Source: Vicinamibacteria bacterium (GTDB taxonomy: Bacteria; Acidobacteriota; Vicinamibacteria; Fen-336). Taken from it: 36,653 nt of DNA. The translations under genes and the position numbers were made by a program. Location: NCBI GenBank assembly GCA_023701125.1, contig JAMPXO010000042.1, positions 1 through 36,653 on the forward strand, written 5' to 3'. Each line of letters starts with the position of its first letter. Positions within the stretch are counted from its first letter, which is position 1. Shown here piece by piece: positions 18,230-25,768 of this stretch. The notes under the pieces are model-generated. The model saw only the letters and a list, made by a program, of their open reading frames with translations. It had not been told where the DNA came from and ran no database searches.

Positions 18230-18577
18230 CTAGGGCTTCGCCGGCTTCTCCACGTAGTCCTTCAGCCAGGCCATGTCGCAGCCCTTGGCCTTGCGCACCA
18301 CCTTCTGCTCGACGAGCCAGTGCCCGCGGTCATTGAGGGTGCCGGGGATGTCGTCGCCGTGGCACACCAGGCAGTTCCCAGCCGGCACGTTGAAGGCCCT
18401 GGCCCGGTCCTTCATGATCTTTTCGGCGTGGGGCGTGGCGTGGCAGTAGAGGCAGTTCTGGACGGGGAAGCCCAGCTTCTTGGCCTGCTTCTGCATCTCG
18501 TCGGTGGCCGCCGCCCGGGGAGCGACGAGACCGGCGAGGAGAATCCCGGCGGCCAGGAGAGCGATCGGCGTCTTCAT
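18230..18577 (-). CDS. Small periplasmic two-haem c-type cytochrome
   Basis: A 115-residue exported protein. The signal peptide runs over residues 1-24 (Lys2, hydrophobic core, AAA-T cleavage region). The mature part has two haem-attachment motifs, C42-L-Y-C45-H46 and C69-L-V-C72-H73, and a lone Cys100 near the C-terminus. Additional histidines (His50, His86) could be distal ligands. It probably carries electrons in the periplasm; no partner oxidoreductase is adjacent. The ATG at 18577 is preferred over an in-frame codon at 18619 because it begins the signal peptide directly and has AAGGACGAG just upstream as a ribosome site. It follows tRNA-Glu by 54 bp on the same strand. Confidence 0.82.
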   Translation of the reverse strand: MKTPIALLAAGILLAGLVAPRAAATDEMQKQAKKLGFPVQNCLYCHATPHAEKIMKDRARAFNVPAGNCLVCHGDDIPGTLNDRGHWLVEQKVVRKAKGCDMAWLKDYVEKPAKP

Positions 18578-18631
18578 CGTGTCTCGTCCTTCGGGTCCGC
18601 GCGTCGTCCCGGATGGCAAGAGGGAGAGAAA

Positions 18632-18708
18632 TGGCGACCCTGGAGGGATTCGAACCCTCGATCTTCACCTTGAAAGGGTGACGTGCTGGGCCTCTGCACC
18701 ACAGGGTC
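18632..18708 (-). tRNA. tRNA-Glu (anticodon TTC)
   Basis: A complete 77-nt cloverleaf including an encoded CCA. The acceptor stem GACCCTG/CAGGGTC is 7 perfect pairs with discriminator G. The D arm is GTGC...GCAC with AGAGGCCCA loop, the tRNA-Glu pattern. The anticodon arm TCACC-CTTTCAA-GGTGA places TTC at the anticodon, and the T arm GAGGG-TTCGAAT-CCCTC is standard. The anticodon reads GAA/GAG, so this is glutamate. A TAGACT hexamer lies 11 nt upstream of the 5' end. Confidence 0.97.
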
Positions 18709-18719
18709 GCGGCGGCCGA

Positions 18720-18725
18720 AGTCTA
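18720..18725 (-). promoter_or_regulatory. -10-like element TAGACT for tRNA-Glu
   Basis: TAGACT ends 11 nt before the mature tRNA 5' end, a suitable distance for a short RNase P-trimmed leader. It is the same hexamer seen upstream of two protein genes here. No clear -35 is visible. Confidence 0.45.
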
Positions 18726-18772
18726 ACATCCCCGCGGGACGCGCCGCCCATGGGGAATGGCGCCGGCCCGGA

Positions 18773-18955
18773 TCAGGCCGCCGCGCGGCTCCCCGGCTCC
18801 CGCCGAGCGCTGCCGCGGATGGGGAAAGCGTGGACGGACGCGGCCGTGCGGGCCGACACCGCGACTTCGAGGCGATCGGCCCAACGCAGCAAGAGGAACA
18901 CACCGAAGCCCGCCACCACCAGCGCCAGGGCCAGGACCGACTGAAGCAAAAGCAC
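18773..18955 (-). CDS. Small single-span membrane protein of unknown function
   Basis: A 60-residue product not recognised as any family. One strong transmembrane helix spans residues ~2-23 (Leu/Val/Ala/Phe-rich), followed by R-W-A-D-R and a basic, Arg/Ala-rich soluble tail, which predicts an inner-membrane anchor with a cytoplasmic C-terminus. The start is GTG 18955. Support for a real gene is better than for most small frames: a GGGAGG ribosome site sits 9 nt upstream, and a near-consensus promoter (19011-19039) precedes it with a leader of about 50 nt. It lies between the BrkB/YihY gene and tRNA-Glu, all on the minus strand. Confidence 0.62.
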   Translation of the reverse strand: MLLLQSVLALALVVAGFGVFLLLRWADRLEVAVSARTAASVHAFPIRGSARREPGSRAAA

Positions 18956-19010
18956 CTTTGGAATCCTCCCGCCATAGAGGTAAACGACCCCTGTGCCGTA
19001 TCGGTTCCGG

Positions 19011-19039
19011 ATGATTCGCTTTTATTTCGCTTTTGTCAA
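19011..19039 (-). promoter_or_regulatory. Sigma-70-type promoter of the small membrane protein
   Basis: The -35 TTGACA (19034-19039) is a perfect consensus, the spacer is exactly 17 nt, and the -10 AATCAT (19011-19016) matches four of six. The surrounding sequence is markedly AT-rich for this genome. The -35 overlaps the stop codon of the upstream BrkB/YihY gene. It probably drives the small membrane protein; the tRNA downstream has its own element. Confidence 0.7.
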
Positions 19040-19896
19040 CTTTTCGCTTCTTCGGCCCGCTGGGCTTCCTGGCCGTCGGCGATCAGCTCTGCCACGAACT
19101 CGCCGCAGAGGAGGATGATCGAGACCGAGATCTCCAGCCAGAGCGCAAGCACCACGATGGCTTCGAGCGCCCCATAGAGGCCGAACTGGGCGAGGTTCTT
19201 GATGTAGTAGGCGAAGCCGGACTTGGCCAGTTCCCACAAGCCGGTGGCGAGCAGCGAGCCGATCGCAGCGTGGCGAGGAGAGACCGTGCGCCGCCGCGGC
19301 CCCAGCCGGTAGACCAGGAAGAAGAACACGAAGGCGATCAGCATCGGCAACGCGCGCGCCAGGGCCGAGGCCGTGGCGTTGCGCAACGTCTCCAGCCCCG
19401 TCAGCGTCGCGACCCGCACCAGGAGCGCCTCGGCGCCGGCGGCCATCATCCCGGCCGCCAGCGTCAGCAGCAGCGCGAAACCGGTGGCCAGCACCATGCC
19501 GAAGCCCACCAGGTTGCCGCGGGCGAAGCCGCGGCCCGGGACCTCGAACACGGTCTCCATCGCTCCGAACAGCGAGGTGAAGATGCGCTTCGAGGTCCAG
19601 GCCAGCAGCAGCAGACCCGGCAACTGGAAGCGGCCGGCCGCGCCGAGCGCCGCGCGCAGGGCGGCCAGCGAGCGCTCGTCGAGGTGGACGACGACGCCGC
19701 TGAACAGCAGCAGCGTGACCCGGTAGGCGGCCTCGTACGAGCCGAGCAGCCAGACCCCGACGGCGATCAGGAAGGTCAACAGCGGCAGCAGGGACAGCAG
19801 GGTGTAGAACGCCACCGCGGCGGCCCGGTCCGGCCCGTTGTGGTCGAAGAAGCGCCCGACCGCGCGGCCGATCAGGCGCAGGCCGCGGGGGATCAC
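19036..19896 (-). CDS. YihY/BrkB-family inner-membrane protein
   Basis: A 286-residue membrane protein of the YihY/BrkB family (once annotated as RNase BN), with about six hydrophobic spans. Family signatures include AAAVAFYTLLSLLPLL near residues 25-40, the conserved early motif, LLAWTSKRIFTSLFGAMETVFEV in the middle, and a C-terminal LYGALEAIVVLALWLEISVSIILLCGE. The transport or structural role is unknown. The start is GTG 19896; the frame is open much further upstream through the opposite-strand J-protein gene, but no family similarity exists there. A TATACT -10 lies about 60 nt upstream. Divergent from the J-protein gene. Confidence 0.87.
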   Translation of the reverse strand: MIPRGLRLIGRAVGRFFDHNGPDRAAAVAFYTLLSLLPLLTFLIAVGVWLLGSYEAAYRVTLLLFSGVVVHLDERSLAALRAALGAAGRFQLPGLLLLAWTSKRIFTSLFGAMETVFEVPGRGFARGNLVGFGMVLATGFALLLTLAAGMMAAGAEALLVRVATLTGLETLRNATASALARALPMLIAFVFFFLVYRLGPRRRTVSPRHAAIGSLLATGLWELAKSGFAYYIKNLAQFGLYGALEAIVVLALWLEISVSIILLCGEFVAELIADGQEAQRAEEAKS

Positions 19897-19958
19897 GCGG
19901 CCGCGGCGGGGGCGGACGAGCGGCCTGAACCGCGGGAAGGGGACCTCGGCACGGGCGC

Positions 19959-19987
19959 AGTATAGGAACCCCGGAATAAGATGGAAA
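19959..19987 (-). promoter_or_regulatory. Promoter of the YihY/BrkB gene
   Basis: TTTCCA (19982-19987; four of six) and TATACT (19959-19964; five of six) are separated by 17 nt. It reads toward the BrkB-like gene. It overlaps the upstream candidate start (ATG 19981) of the divergent J-protein gene, which supports that gene starting further in at 20005. Confidence 0.6.
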
Positions 19988-20004
19988 CCGGAGAACGGCG
20001 ACCA

Positions 20005-20886
20005 GTGGAGTTCAAGGACTACTACGCAATCCTCGGCGTATCGCGGACGGCCTCCGAGAAGGAGGTGAAGGCGGCGTACCGCCGGCTCGCGCGCAAGCAC
20101 CACCCCGACGTCAACAAGGGCCAGGCCCAGGCCGAGGCGAAGTTCAAGGAAGTGGGCGAGGCCTACGAGGTCCTCTCCGACCCGCAGAAGCGGCGGCAGT
20201 ACGACGAGCTGGCGGCGGGCGGCATCCCGTTCGGCCAGGGCCGGGCGCGCGCGCCGCGGGGCGGAGGCGGGAGCGAGCCCGTCGGCGACTTCTCGGAGTT
20301 CTTCCGGACATTCTTCGGAGGCGGGGCGGGCTTCGGGGACCCGCGGGCCCGGACGCCGGGGCCCGGCTTCCCGTTCGGCGAGGCGCCGATCGAAGTCGAG
20401 CAGCCGGTCGAGCTGAGCCTGCGCGAGGTGCTGCACGGCGCTCGCCGCGAGTTGCTCGTGAATGGCCACCAGGTGGACGTCCGCATCCCGCCCGGGGTCC
20501 GCGAGGGCGCCCGTGTGCGGGTCGCCGGGGTGGGCGGTCGCGGCGGGCGGCCGGGCACGGCGCGGGACGTGTATTTGCGGGTGGCGATCGGCCGCGACTC
20601 GCACTTCGAGCGGCGCGAGGACGATCTGCTCACCAGCTTCGAGGTGCCGCTGTCGACGGCGGTGCTCGGCGGCGAAGCCCACGTGACGACGCTCGAGGGC
20701 GAGTTGGCGATTCGCATTCCCGAGCTGACGCCGGCCGGGCGCACGTTCCGCCTGCGCGGCCATGGCCTGCCGCGAGCGGGTGGCGGGCGCGGCGACCTGC
20801 TGGCCAGCCTCGCGGTGCGGCTGCCCCGCGCGCTCGACGACGTCCAGCGCGAGTTGTTCGAGGGCCTCCGCCGCTCGGGCCTGTGA
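20005..20886 (+). CDS. CbpA-like DnaJ-family co-chaperone (no zinc finger)
   Basis: A 293-residue type II J protein that would stimulate DnaK ATPase and present substrates. The J domain (1-68) has the essential H33-P34-D35 loop. A Gly/Phe-rich stretch (about 70-115) is followed directly by the C-terminal substrate-binding beta domains (about 125-293, with [15 protein letters not shown] and GDVYLRV-like segments) and no CxxCxGxG zinc repeats, as in CbpA. I prefer GTG 20005, which gives the canonical [12 protein letters not shown] start and has GGAG upstream; an ATG at 19981 would add eight residues but lies in the divergent promoter. No chaperone partner is adjacent. Confidence 0.88.
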   Translation: MEFKDYYAILGVSRTASEKEVKAAYRRLARKHHPDVNKGQAQAEAKFKEVGEAYEVLSDPQKRRQYDELAAGGIPFGQGRARAPRGGGGSEPVGDFSEFFRTFFGGGAGFGDPRARTPGPGFPFGEAPIEVEQPVELSLREVLHGARRELLVNGHQVDVRIPPGVREGARVRVAGVGGRGGRPGTARDVYLRVAIGRDSHFERREDDLLTSFEVPLSTAVLGGEAHVTTLEGELAIRIPELTPAGRTFRLRGHGLPRAGGGRGDLLASLAVRLPRALDDVQRELFEGLRRSGL

Positions 20887-20914
20887 GCCGGCTCACCCGC
20901 GAGCCGCCGGAGCG

Positions 20915-20944
20915 TTGGCACTGTCTCGGCGCCGGTGCTACCTT
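20915..20944 (+). promoter_or_regulatory. Possible promoter of the CsgG-like gene
   Basis: TTGGCA (20915-20920, five of six) and TACCTT (20939-20944, three of six) are separated by 18 nt, upstream of a GAGGAGG ribosome site and the ATG at 20980. It is a moderate match only. Confidence 0.35.
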
Positions 20945-20979
20945 CACGCCTAACGCGGACAAGAGGAGGCCCTAGAGAG

Positions 20980-21639
20980 ATGAAGCGCACATTTGCCGTG
21001 GCCCTCGCGGCCCTCGCGCTGGTGATGCTCGCCGGCGACGCACAGGCGCAGGCCAAGCCGAAGCGGATCGCCGTCGCGGTGATGGACTTCGAGTACGGCA
21101 CGCTCGACAACTGGTGGGGCAACTACGACATCGGCAAGGGCATGGCCGACCAGGTCGTCGATGCCCTGGTCGAGGACGGCACCTTCTCCGTGATCGAGCG
21201 CAAGAAGCTCGACGCGGTGCTCGCCGAGCAGGACTTCGCGCAGAGCAACCGCGCCGCGCCTTCGGCCGCGACGCTCGCCAAGGTCGGCAAGATCAAGGGC
21301 ATCCAGTACATCCTCTCGGGCTCGATCACCAAGTACACGACCGAGCGCAAGGACGGCGGGATCCGGGTCAAGGGCATCGGCCTGGGTGGCGGCAAGGGCA
21401 AGGCCGAGGTGCACCTGACCGTGCGCCTGATCGACGTCACCACCGGCGAGATCCTGGTCTCCGCCAAGGGTGTCGGCGAGTCCAAGAAGGGCGGCGCCTT
21501 CAGCTTCTCGAGCGGCAGCGTCGGCGTCGGCATGGGCTCGTCCGAGTACCGCAACAGCGCGCTGGGCGATGCCCAGGCGATGGCCTGCACGGACCTCGTG
21601 GCCAAGATCGTCGCCAAGAAGGACCGGCTCGAAGAGTAG
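20980..21639 (+). CDS. CsgG/HfaB-like secreted protein
   Basis: A 219-residue exported protein. A clear signal peptide (residues 1-23, ending A-Q-A) has no lipobox cysteine. The mature part follows the CsgG/HfaB plan: IAVAVMDFEYG, then GKGMADQVVDALVEDGTFSVIERKKLDAVLAEQ, a GVxYILSGSITKY-like segment, and a VRLIDVTTGEILVSAKG strand. In CsgG this fold forms an outer-membrane lipoprotein pore for curli. Here neither the lipid anchor nor any csgE, csgF or csgA gene is present, so it is probably a soluble periplasmic relative of unknown role. An RBS (GAGGAGG, near 20963) supports the ATG. Confidence 0.8.
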   Translation: MKRTFAVALAALALVMLAGDAQAQAKPKRIAVAVMDFEYGTLDNWWGNYDIGKGMADQVVDALVEDGTFSVIERKKLDAVLAEQDFAQSNRAAPSAATLAKVGKIKGIQYILSGSITKYTTERKDGGIRVKGIGLGGGKGKAEVHLTVRLIDVTTGEILVSAKGVGESKKGGAFSFSSGSVGVGMGSSEYRNSALGDAQAMACTDLVAKIVAKKDRLEE

Positions 21640-21669
21640 CTGCGCACCCACAGCGCGAAGAGCAGAGTC

Positions 21670-22233
21670 TTGAACAACGAGCCCCTCCTCACGGTCGCCA
21701 ACCAGCTGACGATCCTGAGGATGGGGCTCGCCCCCTTCCTCGCGGTGCTGGTCGTCTGGCACGAGTTCGCGTGGGCGCTGGTGGTGTTCGTGGTGGCCGG
21801 GGTCACCGACCTGCTCGACGGCTACATCGCCCGCCGCGGACACCAGGGCACCAAGCTGGGCGCGGTGCTCGACCCGATCGCCGACAAGGTCCTGCTGACG
21901 ACCTCCTTCCTCGTGTTGACGTGGAGCCCCGGCCTGGTCGTGCCGGTGCCGGTGTGGGTGACCGTGCTGGTGCTCTCCCGCGACGCCATCATCCTGATCA
22001 GCGCGGCGGCGATCACGCTGTCGTCGGGCTTCCGGGTGTTCGCGCCCAGCCTGCTCGGCAAGGTCTCGACGGCCTGCCAGATCGTCACCGCCGGGCTCGT
22101 CATCGCGCTCAACGCCGCCGGCGACACGGAGCCCTGGATGCCGCTGGTGTTCGGCGTCGTCGCCGTCTTCACCGTGGCCTCCGCGGCTCACTATGCCTGG
22201 CGTGCCAGCCGGGTTCCCGCCGGGGGCAAGTGA
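21670..22233 (+). CDS. CDP-alcohol phosphatidyltransferase, PgsA-like
   Basis: An inner-membrane enzyme that joins a CDP-diacylglycerol phosphatidyl group to an alcohol; the most similar type is phosphatidylglycerophosphate synthase in cardiolipin/phosphatidylglycerol synthesis. The family motif is complete: D47-x2-D50-G51-x2-A54-R55-x8-G64-x3-D68-x3-D72. The 187 residues have about five to six hydrophobic spans. The start is TTG 21670, as no ATG or GTG gives the N-terminal LTVANQLTILR segment typical of PgsA. It is coupled to the following permease gene by GTGA. The alcohol substrate (glycerol 3-phosphate or another) is not proven. Confidence 0.85.
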   Translation: MNNEPLLTVANQLTILRMGLAPFLAVLVVWHEFAWALVVFVVAGVTDLLDGYIARRGHQGTKLGAVLDPIADKVLLTTSFLVLTWSPGLVVPVPVWVTVLVLSRDAIILISAAAITLSSGFRVFAPSLLGKVSTACQIVTAGLVIALNAAGDTEPWMPLVFGVVAVFTVASAAHYAWRASRVPAGGK

Positions 22234-23360
22234 CGAGCCGGTGGCCGTTGTGGGCGCGCCTGCTGTTGGGCCTCGCGCTGCTGCTGGCCCTGCTCTATGC
22301 GCTCGTCCTGTTGTGGCCGGTGCTGTCGCCGTTTGGAGCTGCGCTCGGCATCGCCTACTTCCTGAACCCGCTGGCCAATGCCCTCGAGCGCTTCGCCGAC
22401 CGCGACCTGGGCCGGCGGCCGTGGTTGCGGGCGCGGCTCGACCCGCGGGCCGTGGGTGTCGGCCTGCTCTGTGCGTTCGTCGCGCTGGTGCTCGCCGTCG
22501 TGTTGCTGGTGGCCGTGCCGAAAGCCTGGCAGCAGGTGACGGAGGCCGCGGCCTCCGTGCCGCGCTGGGCGGAACTGGTGCGAGCGAAGGCCGCGCCGTG
22601 GCTGCAGGAACTGAACCTGCGCTACCCGGAACAGGTGCAGCAGGTGCGAGAGAAGCTGCTCGAGACGCTGCGCAACAACGCGCCCGAGATCGTGTCGCCG
22701 ATCACCCACGGGCTCCAGCGCGCGTTTTCCTCGGCGCTCTCCTTCGTGCTGGCCGTGCTGAACCTGCTGGTGGTGCCGGTGTTCGCCGTGTACCTGCTCT
22801 ACGACATGAACCGGATCCAGGCGGGCCTGGGCGAGCTGTGCCCGCACCGGCTGCGACCCTACGTCTATTCACGGCTGGGCGAGGTGGACCGGCTGTTGTC
22901 GGCCTTCGTGCGCGGCCAGGTCACCGTGTGCCTGATCCTCGGCGCCTTCTACGGCGTCGGGATGACGGCGTGCGGCGTGCCGATGGGCTTGCTGGCGGGC
23001 CTGGTGATCGGCTTCTTCAACCTGATCCCGTTCATGTCCTACGTGTTTGGCCTGCCGCTGGCGCTGGTGCTGTCGTGGCTCGACGACCAGAGCCCGGAGC
23101 GGTTGCTGGCGGTGGCGATCGTGTTCACGTTCGGCCAGTTCGTCGAGGGCAACTTCATCACGCCGCGGATCGTCGGCGAGAGCCTGGGCCTGCACTCGGT
23201 CGTGGTGATGCTCGCGGTGTTCGCGGGCGGCAGCCTGTTCGGCTTCCTGGGCATGCTGCTCGCCATGCCCGTGACCGCCGCTCTGTCCGTGTTCTGGAAG
23301 GACCTGCGCGAGCTCTACGTCAACAGCCAGTTCTACCGGCGCGACGCCGCGAGCCCGTAG
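22230..23360 (+). CDS. AI-2E/PerM-family permease
   Basis: A 376-residue membrane protein of the AI-2E transporter (PerM/YdiK/TqsA) family. It has about eight hydrophobic spans with a long soluble segment (about residues 95-170) between the second/third spans, as usual. Family signatures are VVPVFAVYLLYDMNR in the middle, GLLAGLVIGFFNLIPFMSYVFG and VEGNFITPRIVGESLGLHSVVVMLAVFAGGSLFG near the end. Members act as putative exporters or, in some cases, Na+/H+ antiporters; the substrate here is unknown. The start is GTG 22230 overlapping the phosphatidyltransferase stop (GTGA). It ends 7 nt from the convergent UXS gene. Confidence 0.88.
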   Translation: MTSRWPLWARLLLGLALLLALLYALVLLWPVLSPFGAALGIAYFLNPLANALERFADRDLGRRPWLRARLDPRAVGVGLLCAFVALVLAVVLLVAVPKAWQQVTEAAASVPRWAELVRAKAAPWLQELNLRYPEQVQQVREKLLETLRNNAPEIVSPITHGLQRAFSSALSFVLAVLNLLVVPVFAVYLLYDMNRIQAGLGELCPHRLRPYVYSRLGEVDRLLSAFVRGQVTVCLILGAFYGVGMTACGVPMGLLAGLVIGFFNLIPFMSYVFGLPLALVLSWLDDQSPERLLAVAIVFTFGQFVEGNFITPRIVGESLGLHSVVVMLAVFAGGSLFGFLGMLLAMPVTAALSVFWKDLRELYVNSQFYRRDAASP

Positions 23361-23369
23361 GCGGGGCTC
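23351..23369. terminator. Inverted repeat spanning two convergent stop codons
   Basis: GAGCCC and GGGCTC form a 6-bp stem with a 7-nt loop over the 7-bp gap between the AI-2E permease gene and the UXS gene. No T-tract is present on either strand. It may be a weak bidirectional terminator. Confidence 0.35.
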
Positions 23370-24303
23370 AGATCCCGAGCCGCTCGCGGAAGTAGGCGAT
23401 CGTCGGCGTCAGGCCCTCGTGCAGCGAGACCTTCGGCTCCCAGCCCAGGATGGTGCGCGCCCGCGTGATGTCGGGCTGGCGCACCTTGGGGTCGTCCGCG
23501 GGCAGCGGCCGCGACACGATCCGGCTCTTCGAGCCCGTGATCGTGATGATCGTCTCGGCCAGCTGGCGAATGGTCATCTCGTTCGGGTTGCCGATGTTGA
23601 CGGGGTCGCTCTCGTCCGACTCCATCAGCCGGGTGATGCCCTCGATCAGGTCGGAGACGTAGCACAGGCTGCGCGTCTGCGAGCCGTCGCCGAACACCGT
23701 GACGTCCTCGTTCTTCAGCGCCTGGGACAGGAACGCCGGGATCGCGCGGCCGTCCTCGGCCCGCATCCGCGGCCCGTAGGTGTTGAAGATACGCACGATC
23801 CGCGTCTGCACCCCGTGGTAGCGGTGGTAGGCCATCACCATCGCCTCGGAGAAGCGCTTGGCCTCGTCGTACACGCCGCGCGGGCCGACGCAGTTGACGT
23901 TGCCCCAGTAGTCCTCGCGCTGCGGGTGGACGAGCGGGTCGCCGTAGACCTCGGAGGTGGAGGCGATCAGCATCCGCGCGCCCTTGGCCTTGGCCAGGCC
24001 CAGCGCGTTGTGGGTGCCGAGGCTGCCGACCTTGAGGGTCTGGATCGGAAGCTTCAGGTAGTCGATCGGCGAAGCCGGGCTCGCGAAGTGGTAGATGCGG
24101 TCGATCGGGCCGTCGACGTGGATGTAGTTGGTCACGTCGTGCTTGACGAACACGTAGTCGCGCCCGGACAGCCGCTCGACGTTGCGGATGTCGCCGGTCA
24201 GCAGGTTGTCCATGGCGACCACGGAGTGCCCGCGGTCCGTCAGCAGCTCGCAGAGGTGGGAGCCGAGGAAGCCGGCGGCGCCGGTGACGAGGACTCTGGC
24301 CAT
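23368..24303 (-). CDS. uxs: UDP-glucuronate decarboxylase (UDP-xylose synthase)
   Basis: An NAD-dependent extended SDR that converts UDP-glucuronate to UDP-xylose in the cytoplasm. The 311 residues have the G8-A-A-G11-F-L-G14 cofactor motif, active-site STSEVYG (116-121 region, Glu118 as in UXS), and Y145-D-E-A-K149. The [15 protein letters not shown] and PRMRAEDGR segments are specific to UXS rather than to generic epimerases. A GGGAGA ribosome site lies upstream of the ATG at 24303. It is last in the polysaccharide operon, and its substrate would come from the Ugd encoded at 31442-32740. Confidence 0.93.
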   Translation of the reverse strand: MARVLVTGAAGFLGSHLCELLTDRGHSVVAMDNLLTGDIRNVERLSGRDYVFVKHDVTNYIHVDGPIDRIYHFASPASPIDYLKLPIQTLKVGSLGTHNALGLAKAKGARMLIASTSEVYGDPLVHPQREDYWGNVNCVGPRGVYDEAKRFSEAMVMAYHRYHGVQTRIVRIFNTYGPRMRAEDGRAIPAFLSQALKNEDVTVFGDGSQTRSLCYVSDLIEGITRLMESDESDPVNIGNPNEMTIRQLAETIITITGSKSRIVSRPLPADDPKVRQPDITRARTILGWEPKVSLHEGLTPTIAYFRERLGI

Positions 24304-24325
24304 TCTGGTTTCTCCCTGGACCTTC

Positions 24326-25768
24326 CTAGTAGGCGTGCTTCTGTCCGAAGCCGCGCAGCAGCGTGAGCAGCAGGATCTTGACGTCGAGCAGCAGCGACCA
24401 GTTCTCGATGTAGTAGAGGTCGTACTCGATGCGCTTCTCGATCGACGAGTTGCCGCGCCAGCCGTTGACCTGGGCCCAGCCGGTGAGCCCGCTCTTGACG
24501 CGGTGGCGGAGCATGTACTGCGGGATGCGCTCGCGGAACTGCTGCACGAACGGCGGCCGCTCGGGGCGCGGGCCGACCAGGCTCATCTCGCCCATCACGA
24601 TGTTGGCGAGTTGCGGCAGCTCGTCGAGGTTGTACTTGCGCAGCAGCACGCCGATCGCGGTGCGGCGCGGGTCGTCCTCGGTCGCGAAGACGGGCCCCGT
24701 GTCCTTCTCGGCGCCCTCGACCATGGTGCGGAACTTGTAGATCTGGAACGTCTTGCCGTCCAGCGTCATGCGTTCCTGGCTGAGCAGGATCGGGCCCCTG
24801 CCGCCCTTCCACTTGATCAGCACCGCGATCAGCGCGAGCAGCGGCGACAGCACCACGATCATCGCCGTGCCGACGACCAGGTCCATCAGCCGCTTGCCGA
24901 GGCTGGCGAGGCCGCGCAGCGGCACCTCGTTGAGGGCGATGATCGGGATGCCGTCGAGGTCCTCGAGGCCGGCCTTCAGCGTCGCGTACTGGACGAGGTC
25001 GGGCACCACCCGGATGTCGACGCACTCGTTGGCGACGCAGCGGATCAGCGACACCAGCCGCGAGTGCTCCTCGAGCGGCAGCGCGACGTAGAGCTGGTCG
25101 ATGCGCTCGGCGGCCAGCACCCGGGTGGCGTCCTCGAGTCGGCCCAGGACCGGCAGGCCGTCCACCGCGCCCGTGGCGTGGTCGTCGAGGAATCCGACCA
25201 CGCGGTAGCCGAGTTCGCGGTGGCCGGTCAGGGTGGCGGCCACGGCGCGGCCGAGGTCGCCCGCGCCGGCGACCAGCAGCCGCCGCGCGTTCTCGTCGGT
25301 CGCCCAGCGCCGCTGCAGCCAGGCGCGGAACAGGGCCCGGCCCGCATAGAGGGCCGCCACGTCCAGCACCACGAACACGCCGAACACGCCCTGGCTGAAC
25401 TCCCAGCGCGGGGCCACCTCGGGCTCGTAGAACCAGTAGACCCGGAGGTAGAGCGTGAAGGCCAGCAGGAACGCCGTCGCCACGGCGACGCTCCACACGA
25501 TCGTGAAGAACTCGTCGAGCCGGGGGCGATCGCGTCGCAGCCGGTACAGGCCGTGGACGTAGAGCACCAGCGGCCACAGGATCGCGATCACGGGCAGCAG
25601 GACGAGGTAGGTCTCGAGCTGCGGCAGGCCCTTGGTGATCGGCAACCACTCGGTGACCAGCGGAGAGTGGAAGCGGACCAGGAACGCGAGCAGCCAGGCC
25701 GCGGCGGTGGCCACGACGTCGACGGTCACGTACGCCGCCGTGAGCAGGCGGGCCTGATCCTTCACCAT
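24326..25768 (-). CDS. Initiating undecaprenyl-phosphate sugar-1-phosphate transferase (WcaJ/WbaP type)
   Basis: A 480-residue polyprenol-phosphate hexose-1-phosphate transferase that starts exopolysaccharide units on undecaprenyl phosphate. The N-terminal third has about four membrane spans, the middle is a CoA-binding/Rossmann-like domain (about 140-260), and another span leads into the bacterial sugar-transferase domain (about 290-480). That domain has KRLMDLVVG, the catalytic-region YKFRTM, LDELPQ and MSLVGPRPE, and [10 protein letters not shown]. The usual substrate is UDP-glucose or UDP-galactose; which one is unknown. The ATG at 25768 overlaps the upstream GT4 gene by 7 nt. Confidence 0.9.
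   Translation of the reverse strand: MVKDQARLLTAAYVTVDVVATAAAWLLAFLVRFHSPLVTEWLPITKGLPQLETYLVLLPVIAILWPLVLYVHGLYRLRRDRPRLDEFFTIVWSVAVATAFLLAFTLYLRVYWFYEPEVAPRWEFSQGVFGVFVVLDVAALYAGRALFRAWLQRRWATDENARRLLVAGAGDLGRAVAATLTGHRELGYRVVGFLDDHATGAVDGLPVLGRLEDATRVLAAERIDQLYVALPLEEHSRLVSLIRCVANECVDIRVVPDLVQYATLKAGLEDLDGIPIIALNEVPLRGLASLGKRLMDLVVGTAMIVVLSPLLALIAVLIKWKGGRGPILLSQERMTLDGKTFQIYKFRTMVEGAEKDTGPVFATEDDPRRTAIGVLLRKYNLDELPQLANIVMGEMSLVGPRPERPPFVQQFRERIPQYMLRHRVKSGLTGWAQVNGWRGNSSIEKRIEYDLYYIENWSLLLDVKILLLTLLRGFGQKHAY

Noticed and set aside
18634..18710. Alternative tRNA boundaries using GCGACCC/GGGTCGC as the acceptor stem
   Set aside because: That pairing leaves two unpaired bases between the T arm and the acceptor; GACCCTG/CAGGGTC gives an ideal cloverleaf with CCA.
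18574..18975. 133-residue minus-strand frame starting at an ATG just upstream of the small membrane gene
   Set aside because: It runs through tRNA-Glu, is low complexity, and its ATG lies upstream of the Shine-Dalgarno that fits the 60-residue frame instead.
20916..20930. TGGCAC-N5-xxGC resembling a sigma-54 promoter before the CsgG-like gene
   Set aside because: Only the invariant GG and GC match; the -12 TT is missing, and GC-rich sequence makes the match likely by chance.
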